Assembly: GCA_902626575.1 (NCBI GenBank)
Contig: CACOFY010000003.1
Span: forward strand, 53,739-117,738
Length of the DNA: 64,000 bases
Direction of reading: 5' to 3'
Origin: an uncultured Pelagibacteraceae bacterium
GTDB lineage: Bacteria; Pseudomonadota; Alphaproteobacteria; Pelagibacterales; Pelagibacteraceae
Shown in pieces: positions 26,698 through 35,592 of this stretch. The notes beneath the pieces are model-generated. The model was not told where the DNA came from, did no database searches, and saw only the letters and a program-made list of their open reading frames with translations. Every line of letters starts with the position of its first letter. Position 1 is the stretch's first letter. The position numbers and the translations under genes are program-made.

Positions 26698-28587
26698 ATG
26701 AATTTTAAAGAGATTTACGAGAAATCAATAAAAAAACCTGATGAATTTTGGCGAGAAGTGGCTGATGATATCTTCTGGTTTAAGAAGCCAACCAAAATTT
26801 TGAACAGCGCTAACCCTCCTTTTTATAAATGGTATGAGGACGGAGTTACTAACACTTGTTATAATGCTCTAGACTTGCACATTCAAAATGGTTTAGCAGA
26901 TAAAACTGCATTAATTTATGATAGTCCAATCACTGGAAACAAGTCAAAGTTCACTTTTAAAGAATTAAAAAATAAAGTTTCTAAGTTCGCAGGTGCTCTT
27001 AAAAATCAAGGTATTACTAAGGGGGATCGTGTGGTTATATATATGCCAATGGTGCCAGAAGCAGTGGTAGCAATGTTAGCTTGTGGTAGAATTGGAGCAA
27101 TACACTCAGTAGTTTTTGGAGGATTTGCCTCAAATGAATTAGCTAGTCGTATTGATGATAGCAAAGCAAAGATATTGGTTACTGCTTCATGTGGTTTTGA
27201 GCCTGGAAGAACAGTTGAATATAGACCATTGGTTGATGGAGCGCTTAAATTAGCTAAACATAAATTAGAAAAAGTTATTTTTTATCAAAGAAAAGATCAC
27301 GAGATAAAATTAAATTCACCTTTGGAAATTAGTTGGGATGAAAGTCTTCAGAATGCAAAAGATACAGATTGTGTAGAGATGAACTCAAATGATTATGCTT
27401 ATATTCTTTATACATCAGGGACTACGGGTGTCCCAAAGGGTATTGTAAGAGATATTGGTGGCCATATCGTAGCGCTTAAGTGGACAATGAAAAATATTTA
27501 TAACATAGATCAAGATGATGTTTGGTGGTCAGCAAGTGACATTGGATGGATAGTTGGACATTCTTATATAGTCTATGCACCGTTGTTTAAAGGATGTACC
27601 ACTTTATTGTTTGAAGGCAAGCCTGTTGGAACTCCTGATGCTGGAGTTTTTTGGAGAGTGATTTCTGATTACAAAATTAAGTCTTTATTCACAGCACCAA
27701 CAGCCTTTAGAGCAATTAAAAAAGAGGATCCAGATGGAAAATTTTTTTCTAAATATGATTTAAGCTCATTTAAATCGTTATTTTTAGCTGGAGAGAGAGC
27801 AGATCCAGATACAATCAAGTGGGCAGAAAATTTATTAAAAGTACCTGTGATTGATCATTGGTGGCAGACAGAAACTAGCTGGGCTATAAGTTCAAATTGT
27901 ACAGGTATCGAAATGATGAAAACAAAATATGGTTCTGCTTGTAAAGCTGTACCAGGTTATGATGTAAGAATAATTAAACAAGATCAGACAATTGCTAAAC
28001 CAAACGAAATGGGAGACATAGTTGTGAAACTTCCACTTCCCCCTGGTACCTTTCCAACTTTATGGAATGCAGATAAACGATATGAAGATAACTACATGTC
28101 TAATTATAAAGGGTACTACCAAACTTATGACGCAGGTCATATTGATGAGGACGGTTATATTTGGATCATGTCACGTACAGATGACATTATAAATGTTGCT
28201 GGTCATAGACTTTCTACTGGTGCAATTGAAGAGGTTTTATCGGAACATAAATCTGTTGCGGAATGCGCAGTAATTGGTATCGCAGATAAGCTTAAAGGAC
28301 AATTGCCAATTGGATTATTAACTTTAAAAGCAGGAGTTAATCAAGAGATTGAGGAAATTTCCAAAGAATGTATCAAAATGGTTAGAGATAAAATTGGTCC
28401 AGTTGCTGCGTTTAAATTAGCTATAGTTGTAAAAAGACTTCCAAAAACAAGGTCGGGTAAAATATTGAGAGGAACAGTAAGAAAAATTGCTGATAAAGAA
28501 GAATATAAAATGCCAGCAACTATTGATGATCCAAAAATTTTGGATGAAATTAAAGAAGAATTAGTCAAAAATAATATTTTAAAATAA
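26698..28587 (+). CDS. prpE: propionate-CoA ligase (acyl-CoA synthetase)
   Basis: An AMP-forming acyl-CoA synthetase of 629 residues. The adenylation P-loop is YTSGTTGVPKG near residue 240, the aryl/AMP motif HWWQTETSW near 390, and the catalytic Lys is in PKTRSGKILRG near 585. IVRDIGGHIVAL after the P-loop, and a Trp after TETS, resemble PrpE rather than acetyl-CoA synthetase (which has TETGG), so propionate is the more likely substrate, with acetate possible. It is divergent from proteorhodopsin and leads a three-gene plus-strand unit. Confidence 0.88.
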   Translation: MNFKEIYEKSIKKPDEFWREVADDIFWFKKPTKILNSANPPFYKWYEDGVTNTCYNALDLHIQNGLADKTALIYDSPITGNKSKFTFKELKNKVSKFAGALKNQGITKGDRVVIYMPMVPEAVVAMLACGRIGAIHSVVFGGFASNELASRIDDSKAKILVTASCGFEPGRTVEYRPLVDGALKLAKHKLEKVIFYQRKDHEIKLNSPLEISWDESLQNAKDTDCVEMNSNDYAYILYTSGTTGVPKGIVRDIGGHIVALKWTMKNIYNIDQDDVWWSASDIGWIVGHSYIVYAPLFKGCTTLLFEGKPVGTPDAGVFWRVISDYKIKSLFTAPTAFRAIKKEDPDGKFFSKYDLSSFKSLFLAGERADPDTIKWAENLLKVPVIDHWWQTETSWAISSNCTGIEMMKTKYGSACKAVPGYDVRIIKQDQTIAKPNEMGDIVVKLPLPPGTFPTLWNADKRYEDNYMSNYKGYYQTYDAGHIDEDGYIWIMSRTDDIINVAGHRLSTGAIEEVLSEHKSVAECAVIGIADKLKGQLPIGLLTLKAGVNQEIEEISKECIKMVRDKIGPVAAFKLAIVVKRLPKTRSGKILRGTVRKIADKEEYKMPATIDDPKILDEIKEELVKNNILK

Positions 28588-28597
28588 AGCAATTCAA

Positions 28598-29227
28598 TTG
28601 AAATTTAGAACTCTTAGAAACATTATATGGTTATTAAAAAATCAAAAACAGTTAAAAAAATGGAAAAAAAGAAGGTTTACTCCCCCATCACCTGAATTTA
28701 TCAAGCATCAAATTATTCAAAATAATAATATCGTGGGGTCTGCCTGGATAGAGACTGGAACTTACTACGGCGAAACGACAAAAATTTTATCAAAAATTTC
28801 AAGTAAAATAGTTTCAATTGAAGCAGATCAAGATTTATATCATCTCGCAAAAAAGACTTTTTCAAACTTTACAAATATAGAGTTAATATTAGGAAAAAGT
28901 GAGGATAAGTTACCTGTAGCTATAGAAAAAATAAAAGGTTATAAAAATGTTTGTATATATCTTGATGCTCACCTTTGTCATGATCATATTAAGAACATAA
29001 AAACCTTTGGTGAAGAACAGAATGCAACTCCAATAAAAAAAGAGCTTAAATTTATTGGAGATTGGAAAGATGAATTTGATAAAATTAATATTTTAATAGA
29101 TGATATAAGACTTTTTAATGATAAATATCAGAATTATCCAAAAAAAAATTATTTGGTTCACTGGTGTGAAGTAAATAATTTTGATTGGGAGATCGAACAA
29201 GATATTTTTATTTGTAAAAAAAACTAA
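28598..29227 (+). CDS. putative SAM-dependent methyltransferase, unknown
   Basis: A 209-residue protein with a class I methyltransferase-like core: a glycine motif WIETGTYYGETTKIL near residue 48, an acidic strand end VSIEADQDLYHLA near 72, and ICIYLDAH-type acidic residues (CIYLDAHLCHDH) near 110. The first ~30 residues are very basic. The start is a TTG ten bases after prpE. The substrate is unknown, and it could also be a nonenzymatic Rossmann protein. It is coupled to the SMR gene by a TAATG overlap. Confidence 0.5.
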   Translation: MKFRTLRNIIWLLKNQKQLKKWKKRRFTPPSPEFIKHQIIQNNNIVGSAWIETGTYYGETTKILSKISSKIVSIEADQDLYHLAKKTFSNFTNIELILGKSEDKLPVAIEKIKGYKNVCIYLDAHLCHDHIKNIKTFGEEQNATPIKKELKFIGDWKDEFDKINILIDDIRLFNDKYQNYPKKNYLVHWCEVNNFDWEIEQDIFICKKN

Positions 29228-29559
29228 TGTTAAAAACTTATATTTTTCTTACATTCGCAATTTTTTTTGAGGTTGCTGGCACTATGCTATTACCCGTAAC
29301 ATCTAACTTTACTAAATTGGTGCCCACCTCAATTCTTGCTTTATGTTATCTGTCTGCATTTTATCTATTAACCTTTGTTGTAAATAAATTACCAATTGCA
29401 ATTGTTTATGCTACTTGGAGCGGTCTTGGCGTCTTTACTATAGCGATTCTTGGCTATATTTTTTTTAAACAATCTTTAAGTTGGCAAGCAATTTTAGGAT
29501 TATTCTTAATCGTAGTTGGGGTAGTGTTGGTAAATAGTTTTAGTATTAAAATTAATTAA
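29227..29559 (+). CDS. small multidrug resistance (SMR) transporter
   Basis: A 110-residue protein with four hydrophobic helices. The essential Glu of helix 1 is in FAIFFEVAGT (Glu15), and helix 3 begins IAIVYATWSGLGVF, close to the EmrE/SMR pattern A-Y-A-x-W-x-G-x-G. SMR proteins are dimeric proton antiporters for cationic drugs, polyamines or guanidinium; the substrate is not predictable. It ends convergent with pyrC (eight-base overlap). Confidence 0.88.
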   Translation: MLKTYIFLTFAIFFEVAGTMLLPVTSNFTKLVPTSILALCYLSAFYLLTFVVNKLPIAIVYATWSGLGVFTIAILGYIFFKQSLSWQAILGLFLIVVGVVLVNSFSIKIN

Positions 29560-30859
29560 ACTTTAAAGGATTTCCTTCAGGCTCTCCTAAAATCTCACCC
29601 TCTTTCATTTTAATTTTTCCTGAAATAATTGTTGCAACTGGTGTTCCTTTAAATTCATAACCATTAAATGGAGACCATTTACATTTGCTTTCAATTTTTT
29701 CGTTTTCAATAATTATTTTTTTTTTCATATCTATAACTGTAAAATCAGCATCGAAACCCTCTTTTATAAATCCTTTATTTTTGATTCCAAAAATTTTTAC
29801 CGGGTTTATACAAACAAATTCGATTAATTGATTAATTGATAATTTTCCCTCATTAATATGATTTAGCATAACAGGCATTAAAGTTTGAACTCCCGGCATT
29901 CCTGAGGGTGATTCGGGATAAATTTTATCTTTATTTAATTTTAAATGTGGTGCATGATCTGATCCAATAGTATCATTGAGACTATTTTTTACTGCATACC
30001 AAAGTCTATCGTAATGCGATTTATCTCTGATAGGAGGATTCATTTGAGCGTAGGTTCCTAGTTTATCATAACAATCAGGTGCATAAATTGTAAGATGTTG
30101 TGGCGTGATTTCAAAAGTTATATTTCCTTTGTGTTGCGATAAAAAGTCAACTTCTTGCTTAGTAGTGACATGAAGAATATGTGCCTTTTTATTATAGCGT
30201 TTAGCAATTTTAACAATTCTTCTTGTTGAGGACATTGCACATTCCTCGCTTCTCCAAACAGGATGTGTATGGACATTTCCCTTTTTTATTAAAGTTTTGT
30301 TAATTTTTAAAATTTGCTCATCCTCTGAGTGAACAGCAACAACTTTAGAACTATTTTGAAAAACTTTTTCGATATCTTTTTCATCTGCAACTAGCAGTGA
30401 GCCTGTTGAAGAGCCTGCAAAAAGTTTTATACCACAGCAACCTTCTAAGTTTTGTAGCTCCGCTATGTCATTTGCATTATCTGCTGTTGCTCCAAAATAA
30501 AAAGCATAGTTACAATACATCCTATTCTTTGCAAGATCTAATTTTCTTCTAAATTCTTTTTTATTTGAGGTTGGTGGATTAGTATTTGGCATTTCAAATA
30601 CTGCAGTAATACCTCCAACTATTGCTGCTCTACTTCCTGAATTAAGATCTTCTGTATCTGTCGAACCAGGCTCTCTAAAATGCGTTTGAGTATCTATACA
30701 TCCTGGAAGCACAATTAAATTTTTAGCATCGTAAATCTCTTTTGATTCTTCAAAAACTTTTCCAATAGTATTAATTTTTCCGTTTTTTATCGCAATATCG
30801 AGGTTTTTTAACTTACCGTCTATATAACAAGAGCCGTTTTTTATTATTAAATCTAACAT
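29552..30859 (-). CDS. pyrC: dihydroorotase, class I
   Basis: Cyclises carbamoyl-aspartate to dihydroorotate in pyrimidine synthesis. It is 435 residues long. Metal-site motifs are DTQTHFREPG near residue 57, carbamylated-lysine region GIKLFAGSSTGS near 143, conserved histidines in VHSED and ILHVTT, and IGSDHAPH near 300 with the catalytic Asp. This length and motif set fit the class I (allantoinase-like) dihydroorotase; a hydantoinase or allantoinase is less likely given the streamlined setting. It is monocistronic and divergent from ygfZ. Confidence 0.88.
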   Translation of the reverse strand: MLDLIIKNGSCYIDGKLKNLDIAIKNGKINTIGKVFEESKEIYDAKNLIVLPGCIDTQTHFREPGSTDTEDLNSGSRAAIVGGITAVFEMPNTNPPTSNKKEFRRKLDLAKNRMYCNYAFYFGATADNANDIAELQNLEGCCGIKLFAGSSTGSLLVADEKDIEKVFQNSSKVVAVHSEDEQILKINKTLIKKGNVHTHPVWRSEECAMSSTRRIVKIAKRYNKKAHILHVTTKQEVDFLSQHKGNITFEITPQHLTIYAPDCYDKLGTYAQMNPPIRDKSHYDRLWYAVKNSLNDTIGSDHAPHLKLNKDKIYPESPSGMPGVQTLMPVMLNHINEGKLSINQLIEFVCINPVKIFGIKNKGFIKEGFDADFTVIDMKKKIIIENEKIESKCKWSPFNGYEFKGTPVATIISGKIKMKEGEILGEPEGNPLKFN

Positions 30860-30902
30860 TATCGAAAAATTTTAATATATTATAACAATCATATAATCAA
30901 AC

Positions 30903-31790
30903 ATGAATGTTGATATAATTTATACTTTAGAGGATAGGGGAATTCTATTTATAAACGGTGAGGAATCAAAAGCTTTTCTACAAAATATAATTTCTAACAA
31001 TATAGAAAAAGTCAAAGAAAACAATAGTATTTTTTCAACTTTGCTTACCCCTCAAGGAAAATATCTTTTTGATTTTTTAATTATAAAGCATAAGAAAGGT
31101 TTTTTTATAGATTGTGAAAAGAAACAAATTAATGATTTATTTAAAAGACTCAATCTGTATAAATTACGATCAAGAGTTGAAATTTTAGACTTAAGTAATG
31201 AATTTGTGGTAGCCGCAATAAGTAAAGAAAAATTTTTAGAATTTACTGGTTCTAAAAATAAAAATGGATTTACAATAAAATTTAGGGAAGACCCAATACT
31301 ACTTGATCCAAGAAACATAAATCTTGGTGCTAGATTAGTTATCAACCTTGAAAAGCTATATTTATCCATGAAAAAATTAAATTTAAAACCTGAAAAACCT
31401 GATGAGTATTATAAACTTAGTCATAAGCTTGGGATACCTCAGAAGGATTGTGATAAATTGCAAGATAAAATTTTTGGAATTGAATGTAACTTTGAAGAAT
31501 TAAATGGAATAGATTTTAAGAAAGGTTGTTATGTTGGCCAAGAGAATACCGCAAGAATTAAATTAAAAAACAAACTCTCAAAAAGACTTATGGCTCTAAA
31601 TATTATAGAAGGTGAAATTAAAGAAGACCAAAGTATTTTTCTTGAAAATGAGAACATGGGTAGAATTTTAATTGCTAATGAATACCCTTTTGGTATTTTT
31701 AAAATAAATAACAAAAAAATTGATTTCAACAAAATCTATTATAGTGATAATGCAAAAATTAAATTAGTCAAGCCTGAATGGGTTAATTAG
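30903..31790 (+). CDS. ygfZ: folate-binding YgfZ-family protein
   Basis: A 295-residue protein related to GcvT. The diagnostic motif KKGCYVGQENTARIK near residue 205, with its conserved Cys, identifies YgfZ. This family helps build or repair certain iron-sulfur enzymes in a folate-dependent way (for example the tRNA-modifying MiaB in E. coli). The N-terminal half has the GcvT-like FINGEESKAFLQNIISNNI. It is followed 14 bases later by a glycosyltransferase gene, with no obvious functional link. Confidence 0.88.
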   Translation: MNVDIIYTLEDRGILFINGEESKAFLQNIISNNIEKVKENNSIFSTLLTPQGKYLFDFLIIKHKKGFFIDCEKKQINDLFKRLNLYKLRSRVEILDLSNEFVVAAISKEKFLEFTGSKNKNGFTIKFREDPILLDPRNINLGARLVINLEKLYLSMKKLNLKPEKPDEYYKLSHKLGIPQKDCDKLQDKIFGIECNFEELNGIDFKKGCYVGQENTARIKLKNKLSKRLMALNIIEGEIKEDQSIFLENENMGRILIANEYPFGIFKINNKKIDFNKIYYSDNAKIKLVKPEWVN

Positions 31791-31804
31791 ATTTATTTAT
31801 ATTT

Positions 31805-32809
31805 ATGAATAAAAAAATTGCTGTTGTTACTCTAACATGGAACGATTGGAAAAATACAATTGAGTGTTTAGAAAGTATATTTAATAGCTCATATAATTTT
31901 TTTGATGTAATACTTATTGACAATAATTCTCAAAAAATACATTTAGATAAAATTTTGTCATGGTCAAAAAATCAAATAAATTTAGAGGATGAGGAATTTA
32001 TTTTTAATCCAAATAAAAATTTAGAGATTATAAATATCAATAAAGACTATGTGATAAAAAAAACCGGCAAAAAAAAAATATTTTTATTTAAAAATCACGA
32101 AAACTTAGGACTGACTGCTGGACTAAATGTTGGTTATGAATTTTTATTGAAACAGGATTATGATTACATAGCAAGAATAGATTGTGATTTTATAATTTCA
32201 AAAAAATATTTAGAGGATATGAAAGATCTTTTTGAAAAAGATAATAAAATAGTAGCAGCCTCTCCAAAAATAAAGCATGCATACCTAAGAGATACTGTGT
32301 GGTGGGCTGGTTTTAAAATGAGCTGGTCTTATTTAAAATTTCATCAAACTATGAACTTAAAAAGGAGAAGAATTCAAGATAATGAAAAATTTAGAGGCTC
32401 AAAAGAAACAGATGCTTTGTGTGGTTGCTGCTCATTTTACAGAAAAAGTGCTTTAAAACTTTCAGGTTTAGGTGATGAAGATTTTTTCTTGGGACCCGAG
32501 GATATAGAACTTTCATACAGATTAAAAAAAGTTGGAAAAATTTTAGTTAATCTAGATACCTATACGCTACATAAGATTGCAAGAAGTTCTGAAATCTCAG
32601 GTATTTTTAAAAGATCTTATACTGATACAGTTGGCTTTTTATTGCTAATAAAAAAAATTGGAAGCTTAATGGATAAATTTATTGGATATATATATTTTAT
32701 AGTAAGGATTCCTATTTTTTTAATTTTTAAATTATTTAAAAATAGAAATAAAGATATGGTTTTTGGTTATATAAAAGGATGTAAAGACTTTTTTTTAAAA
32801 AAATATTAA
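31805..32809 (+). CDS. glycosyltransferase family 2
   Basis: A 334-residue GT2 protein: the opening strand IAVVTLTWNDWKNTIECLESI, the VILIDNNSQ strand near residue 37, the metal-binding D-x-D in YIARIDCDFI near 122, and the acceptor-side motif GPEDIELSYRLKKVG near 230 resemble rhamnosyl- and galactosyltransferases of surface polysaccharides. A C-terminal amphipathic/hydrophobic region (about 290-315) may bind the membrane. A TylF-like methyltransferase converges on it, which suggests glycan synthesis and decoration, but no complete locus is present. Confidence 0.82.
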   Translation: MNKKIAVVTLTWNDWKNTIECLESIFNSSYNFFDVILIDNNSQKIHLDKILSWSKNQINLEDEEFIFNPNKNLEIININKDYVIKKTGKKKIFLFKNHENLGLTAGLNVGYEFLLKQDYDYIARIDCDFIISKKYLEDMKDLFEKDNKIVAASPKIKHAYLRDTVWWAGFKMSWSYLKFHQTMNLKRRRIQDNEKFRGSKETDALCGCCSFYRKSALKLSGLGDEDFFLGPEDIELSYRLKKVGKILVNLDTYTLHKIARSSEISGIFKRSYTDTVGFLLLIKKIGSLMDKFIGYIYFIVRIPIFLIFKLFKNRNKDMVFGYIKGCKDFFLKKY

Positions 32810-32817
32810 TACTACTT

Positions 32818-33567
32818 TTATTTTTTAAATACTTTTATAGCAGCTTGGGCAGTATCAATTGAAAAAGAAATGAAACGAAATTCGTCATCATTGAAAACCT
32901 CTTTCAAAGCCTTATACTCACCTACATCCCATCCTTCAAAATTGTAAAGTTCATCAAATAAAATTATTGAATTATTAGTAAGAAATGGTTTAGTTTTTTC
33001 TAAAATAAATTTTGAAGACTCGTAAGTATCGACGTCCATGTGGATAAAACATATTTTAGGTTGTTTTTCATTTAAAAATTTTGGCAATGTATCTTGTATC
33101 CATCCAACAATTGGTATTACATTGGTATTTAATTTTGGAATTTTTTTTTTAAGATCAAAAGTTCCTTTTGGAACAGTAGTTCCCAACCAATCCTCTTTCA
33201 ATCCTTCAAAAGAGTCAAATCCATAAATATTTTTCTTAATTTTGTTTGAAAAAAAATTAATTGAAGTTCCACTAAAAACTCCAAATTCCATATAAATGAA
33301 ATCTGGATTATTATCACTTTCTTTTGCAGAATTAATCGCATGATCTCTAATTTTATCTGAATTTAATAAAACAGCGTTTTTTAAATATTTTTTGAAATGC
33401 TCATAACATTTTTTGATTTGATCTTCTTTATATAAATCATAAACCGACAATTGAGATTTATAATTTGGATAAGCATACTTCTTCAAAATATTGAGTGCTC
33501 TTCTAACGCTTTTTAAAATTGGCATTATTAATGCTCGTCTAATTCTTTTTAAATTTTCATAGGTCAT
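32818..33567 (-). CDS. TylF/MycF-like O-methyltransferase
   Basis: A 249-residue class I methyltransferase. The SAM-binding EFGVFSGTSINFF near residue 90, IYGFDSFEGLKEDW near 110 and CFIHMDVDTYESSK near 178, followed by LFDELYNFEGWDVGE, are characteristic of the macrocin O-methyltransferase (TylF) family, whose Mg-binding Asp residues act on sugar hydroxyls. A methyl-sugar modification of a surface glycan is the reasonable inference. A basic N-terminal extension (about 60 residues) precedes the domain. Confidence 0.8.
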   Translation of the reverse strand: MTYENLKRIRRALIMPILKSVRRALNILKKYAYPNYKSQLSVYDLYKEDQIKKCYEHFKKYLKNAVLLNSDKIRDHAINSAKESDNNPDFIYMEFGVFSGTSINFFSNKIKKNIYGFDSFEGLKEDWLGTTVPKGTFDLKKKIPKLNTNVIPIVGWIQDTLPKFLNEKQPKICFIHMDVDTYESSKFILEKTKPFLTNNSIILFDELYNFEGWDVGEYKALKEVFNDDEFRFISFSIDTAQAAIKVFKK

Positions 33568-33625
33568 GTTGAATGAATATCAAATATATTTTACATAAAA
33601 ACAAGCAATTAATATTTCAATGAAA

Positions 33626-33711
33626 TGGTGCGGTCAGTGAGACTTGAACTCACATGAGCTAGGCTCACACGGCCCTCAACCGTGCCTGTCTACCAATTTC
33701 AGCATGACCGC
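33626..33711 (-). tRNA. tRNA-Leu (anticodon GAG)
   Basis: The minus strand folds as a class II tRNA of 86 bases including an encoded CCA. The acceptor GCGGTCA pairs with TGACCGC, the anticodon stem CACGG/CCGTG encloses the loop TTGAGGG (anticodon GAG), a long variable arm typical of tRNA-Leu follows, and the T-loop is TTCAAGT. It reads CUC/CUU leucine codons. Confidence 0.95.
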
Positions 33712-33768
33712 ATTTATGCGGCAGAATAAGTGAATGACAATCTTCTTTCAAGTTGATAGATTTACCTT

Positions 33769-34758
33769 ATGGAACTTAATTCTGAAATAAAAAAAGCAAC
33801 TGATCCAATTTACAAGAAAATTTCAAAGACTGTGCCTGAAATAGAATGGGCCGTTCATGCTCCATATATATACAAAATCAATAAACTAAAAAAAGAAAAG
33901 AATGCAGTTATACTTGCACATAATTACCAAACTCCAGAAATTTATCATGGTATCTCAGATTTTTCAGCTGACTCACTCGCTTTGGCTGTTGAGGCTGCAA
34001 AAACAAAAGCCGATATTATAATAATGTGCGGGGTACATTTTATGGCGGAAACTGCAAAGCTGATGAGTCCTGAGAAAAAAGTTTTCTTGCCTGATATGCG
34101 GGCAGGTTGTTCTTTATCTTCATCTATTACCGGTGAAGACGTGAGAAACCTTAAAAAAAAACATCCAGGAGTGCCCGTGGTTTCTTACGTAAATACCTCT
34201 GCGGATGTAAAAGCAGAAACAGACGTATGCTGTACTTCAGCAAATGCAGTTAAAATTGTAAATTCATTAAATGTTAAAAAAGTAATCTTTCTTCCAGATG
34301 ATTACCTAGCAAAATATGTTGCATCGCAAACTGATGTTGAAATAATTTCATGGAAAGGTACTTGTCAAGTTCATGAACAATTTAATGATGAAGAAATTAA
34401 TGAAATTAGAAAAAATAACCCAGGAATAAAAATTATTGCACATCCTGAATGTCCTCCAGATGTAATTAGTGCGAGTGATTTTGCAGGTTCAACTAGCGGA
34501 ATGATCAAGTACGTAAAAGATAATCAGCCAAAGAAAGTAATGATGGTTACTGAATGCTCAATGAGCGATAATGTTCAAATCGATAATCCAAATGTTCAAT
34601 TCATAAGACCGTGTAATTTATGCCCGCATATGAAGAGGATTACTTTACCAAAAATTTTAGATTGTCTTGAAAATGAGACAAACGAAATTATTATGAGTAA
34701 AGAGACAATAGAAAAAGCTAGAAAATCAGTAGAGAGAATGACAGAGATTGGCAGATAA
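33769..34758 (+). CDS. nadA: quinolinate synthase
   Basis: Condenses iminoaspartate with dihydroxyacetone phosphate to quinolinate in NAD synthesis, using a [4Fe-4S] cluster. In 329 residues the three conserved cysteine contexts are present: DMRAGCSLSS near residue 110, VTECSMSDN near 260 and CNLCPHMKR near 285. Substrate-binding AHNYQTPEI near residue 49 also fits. It is followed five bases later by nadC. The usual iminoaspartate-generating partner, nadB, is not beside them. Confidence 0.96.
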   Translation: MELNSEIKKATDPIYKKISKTVPEIEWAVHAPYIYKINKLKKEKNAVILAHNYQTPEIYHGISDFSADSLALAVEAAKTKADIIIMCGVHFMAETAKLMSPEKKVFLPDMRAGCSLSSSITGEDVRNLKKKHPGVPVVSYVNTSADVKAETDVCCTSANAVKIVNSLNVKKVIFLPDDYLAKYVASQTDVEIISWKGTCQVHEQFNDEEINEIRKNNPGIKIIAHPECPPDVISASDFAGSTSGMIKYVKDNQPKKVMMVTECSMSDNVQIDNPNVQFIRPCNLCPHMKRITLPKILDCLENETNEIIMSKETIEKARKSVERMTEIGR

Positions 34759-34763
34759 ATTCT

Positions 34764-35591
34764 GTGTCTAAAATAAAATTATCAAAAAAATATATATATA
34801 AAATTTGTAAAGAAGCTTTAAAAGAAGATCTCTATCCCTCGGGAGACATAACTTCAAAACTTTTAAATAACACAAATAAAATAAAAGCAAAAATTGTATC
34901 AAATTCAAGCGGTATAATTGGTGGCTTAGAATTAGCTAAACAAACTTTTAGAATAGTTGATAAAAAAATATTGTTTAAAATTAAAAAAAAAGAAGGATCG
35001 AAAGTTAAAAAAAAACAGGTAATTGCAGAAATTACAGGAAATGTTAAGAATATTTTAACTGGTGAGAGAGTAGCTTTAAATTTTTTATCTCATGTTTCAG
35101 GTATAGCAACTCAAACAAATAAGTATGTCGATAAAGTTAGAAAAAATATAAAAATTTGTTGCACAAGAAAAACCATACCAGGTCTAAGAGCCATTCAAAA
35201 ATATGCAGTTAATCTAGGTGGAGGCTACAACCATCGTTTTAATTTAAGTGATGAATTCTTAATAAAAGACAATCATATTGCTAATAAAAATGTAAGAGAA
35301 TTAATTATAAAGGCAAAAAAAAATAAAAAAAAAATTACTGTTGAAGTAGATAATTTAAATCAATTAAAAAAAATATTAGATTTAAAATTTAATACTGTTT
35401 TATTTGATAATATGAACGTCAAAAATCTGAAAAAAGGTGTTCAGCTAGTTAAGAAAAAATATGAAACAGAGGCATCTGGAAATGTTAATTTAAAAAATAT
35501 AAGAAAAATAGCATCAACGGGTATAAATAGAATTTCTATTGGACGTCTAACACATAGTGTTTCCGCTATTGATTTAAAACTAGAAATTTAA
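34764..35591 (+). CDS. nadC: nicotinate-nucleotide pyrophosphorylase (carboxylating)
   Basis: Converts quinolinate and PRPP to nicotinate mononucleotide, the step after NadA. The 275-residue protein shows the QPRTase core: EDLYPSGDITS near residue 19, GERVALNFLSHVSGIAT near 105, CTRKTIPGLRAIQKYAV near 137 and a late ISIGRLTHS. It starts with GTG, five bases after nadA, so the two are co-translated. It is convergent with ppdK, one base apart. Confidence 0.95.
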   Translation: MSKIKLSKKYIYKICKEALKEDLYPSGDITSKLLNNTNKIKAKIVSNSSGIIGGLELAKQTFRIVDKKILFKIKKKEGSKVKKKQVIAEITGNVKNILTGERVALNFLSHVSGIATQTNKYVDKVRKNIKICCTRKTIPGLRAIQKYAVNLGGGYNHRFNLSDEFLIKDNHIANKNVRELIIKAKKNKKKITVEVDNLNQLKKILDLKFNTVLFDNMNVKNLKKGVQLVKKKYETEASGNVNLKNIRKIASTGINRISIGRLTHSVSAIDLKLEI

Positions 35592-35592
35592 A

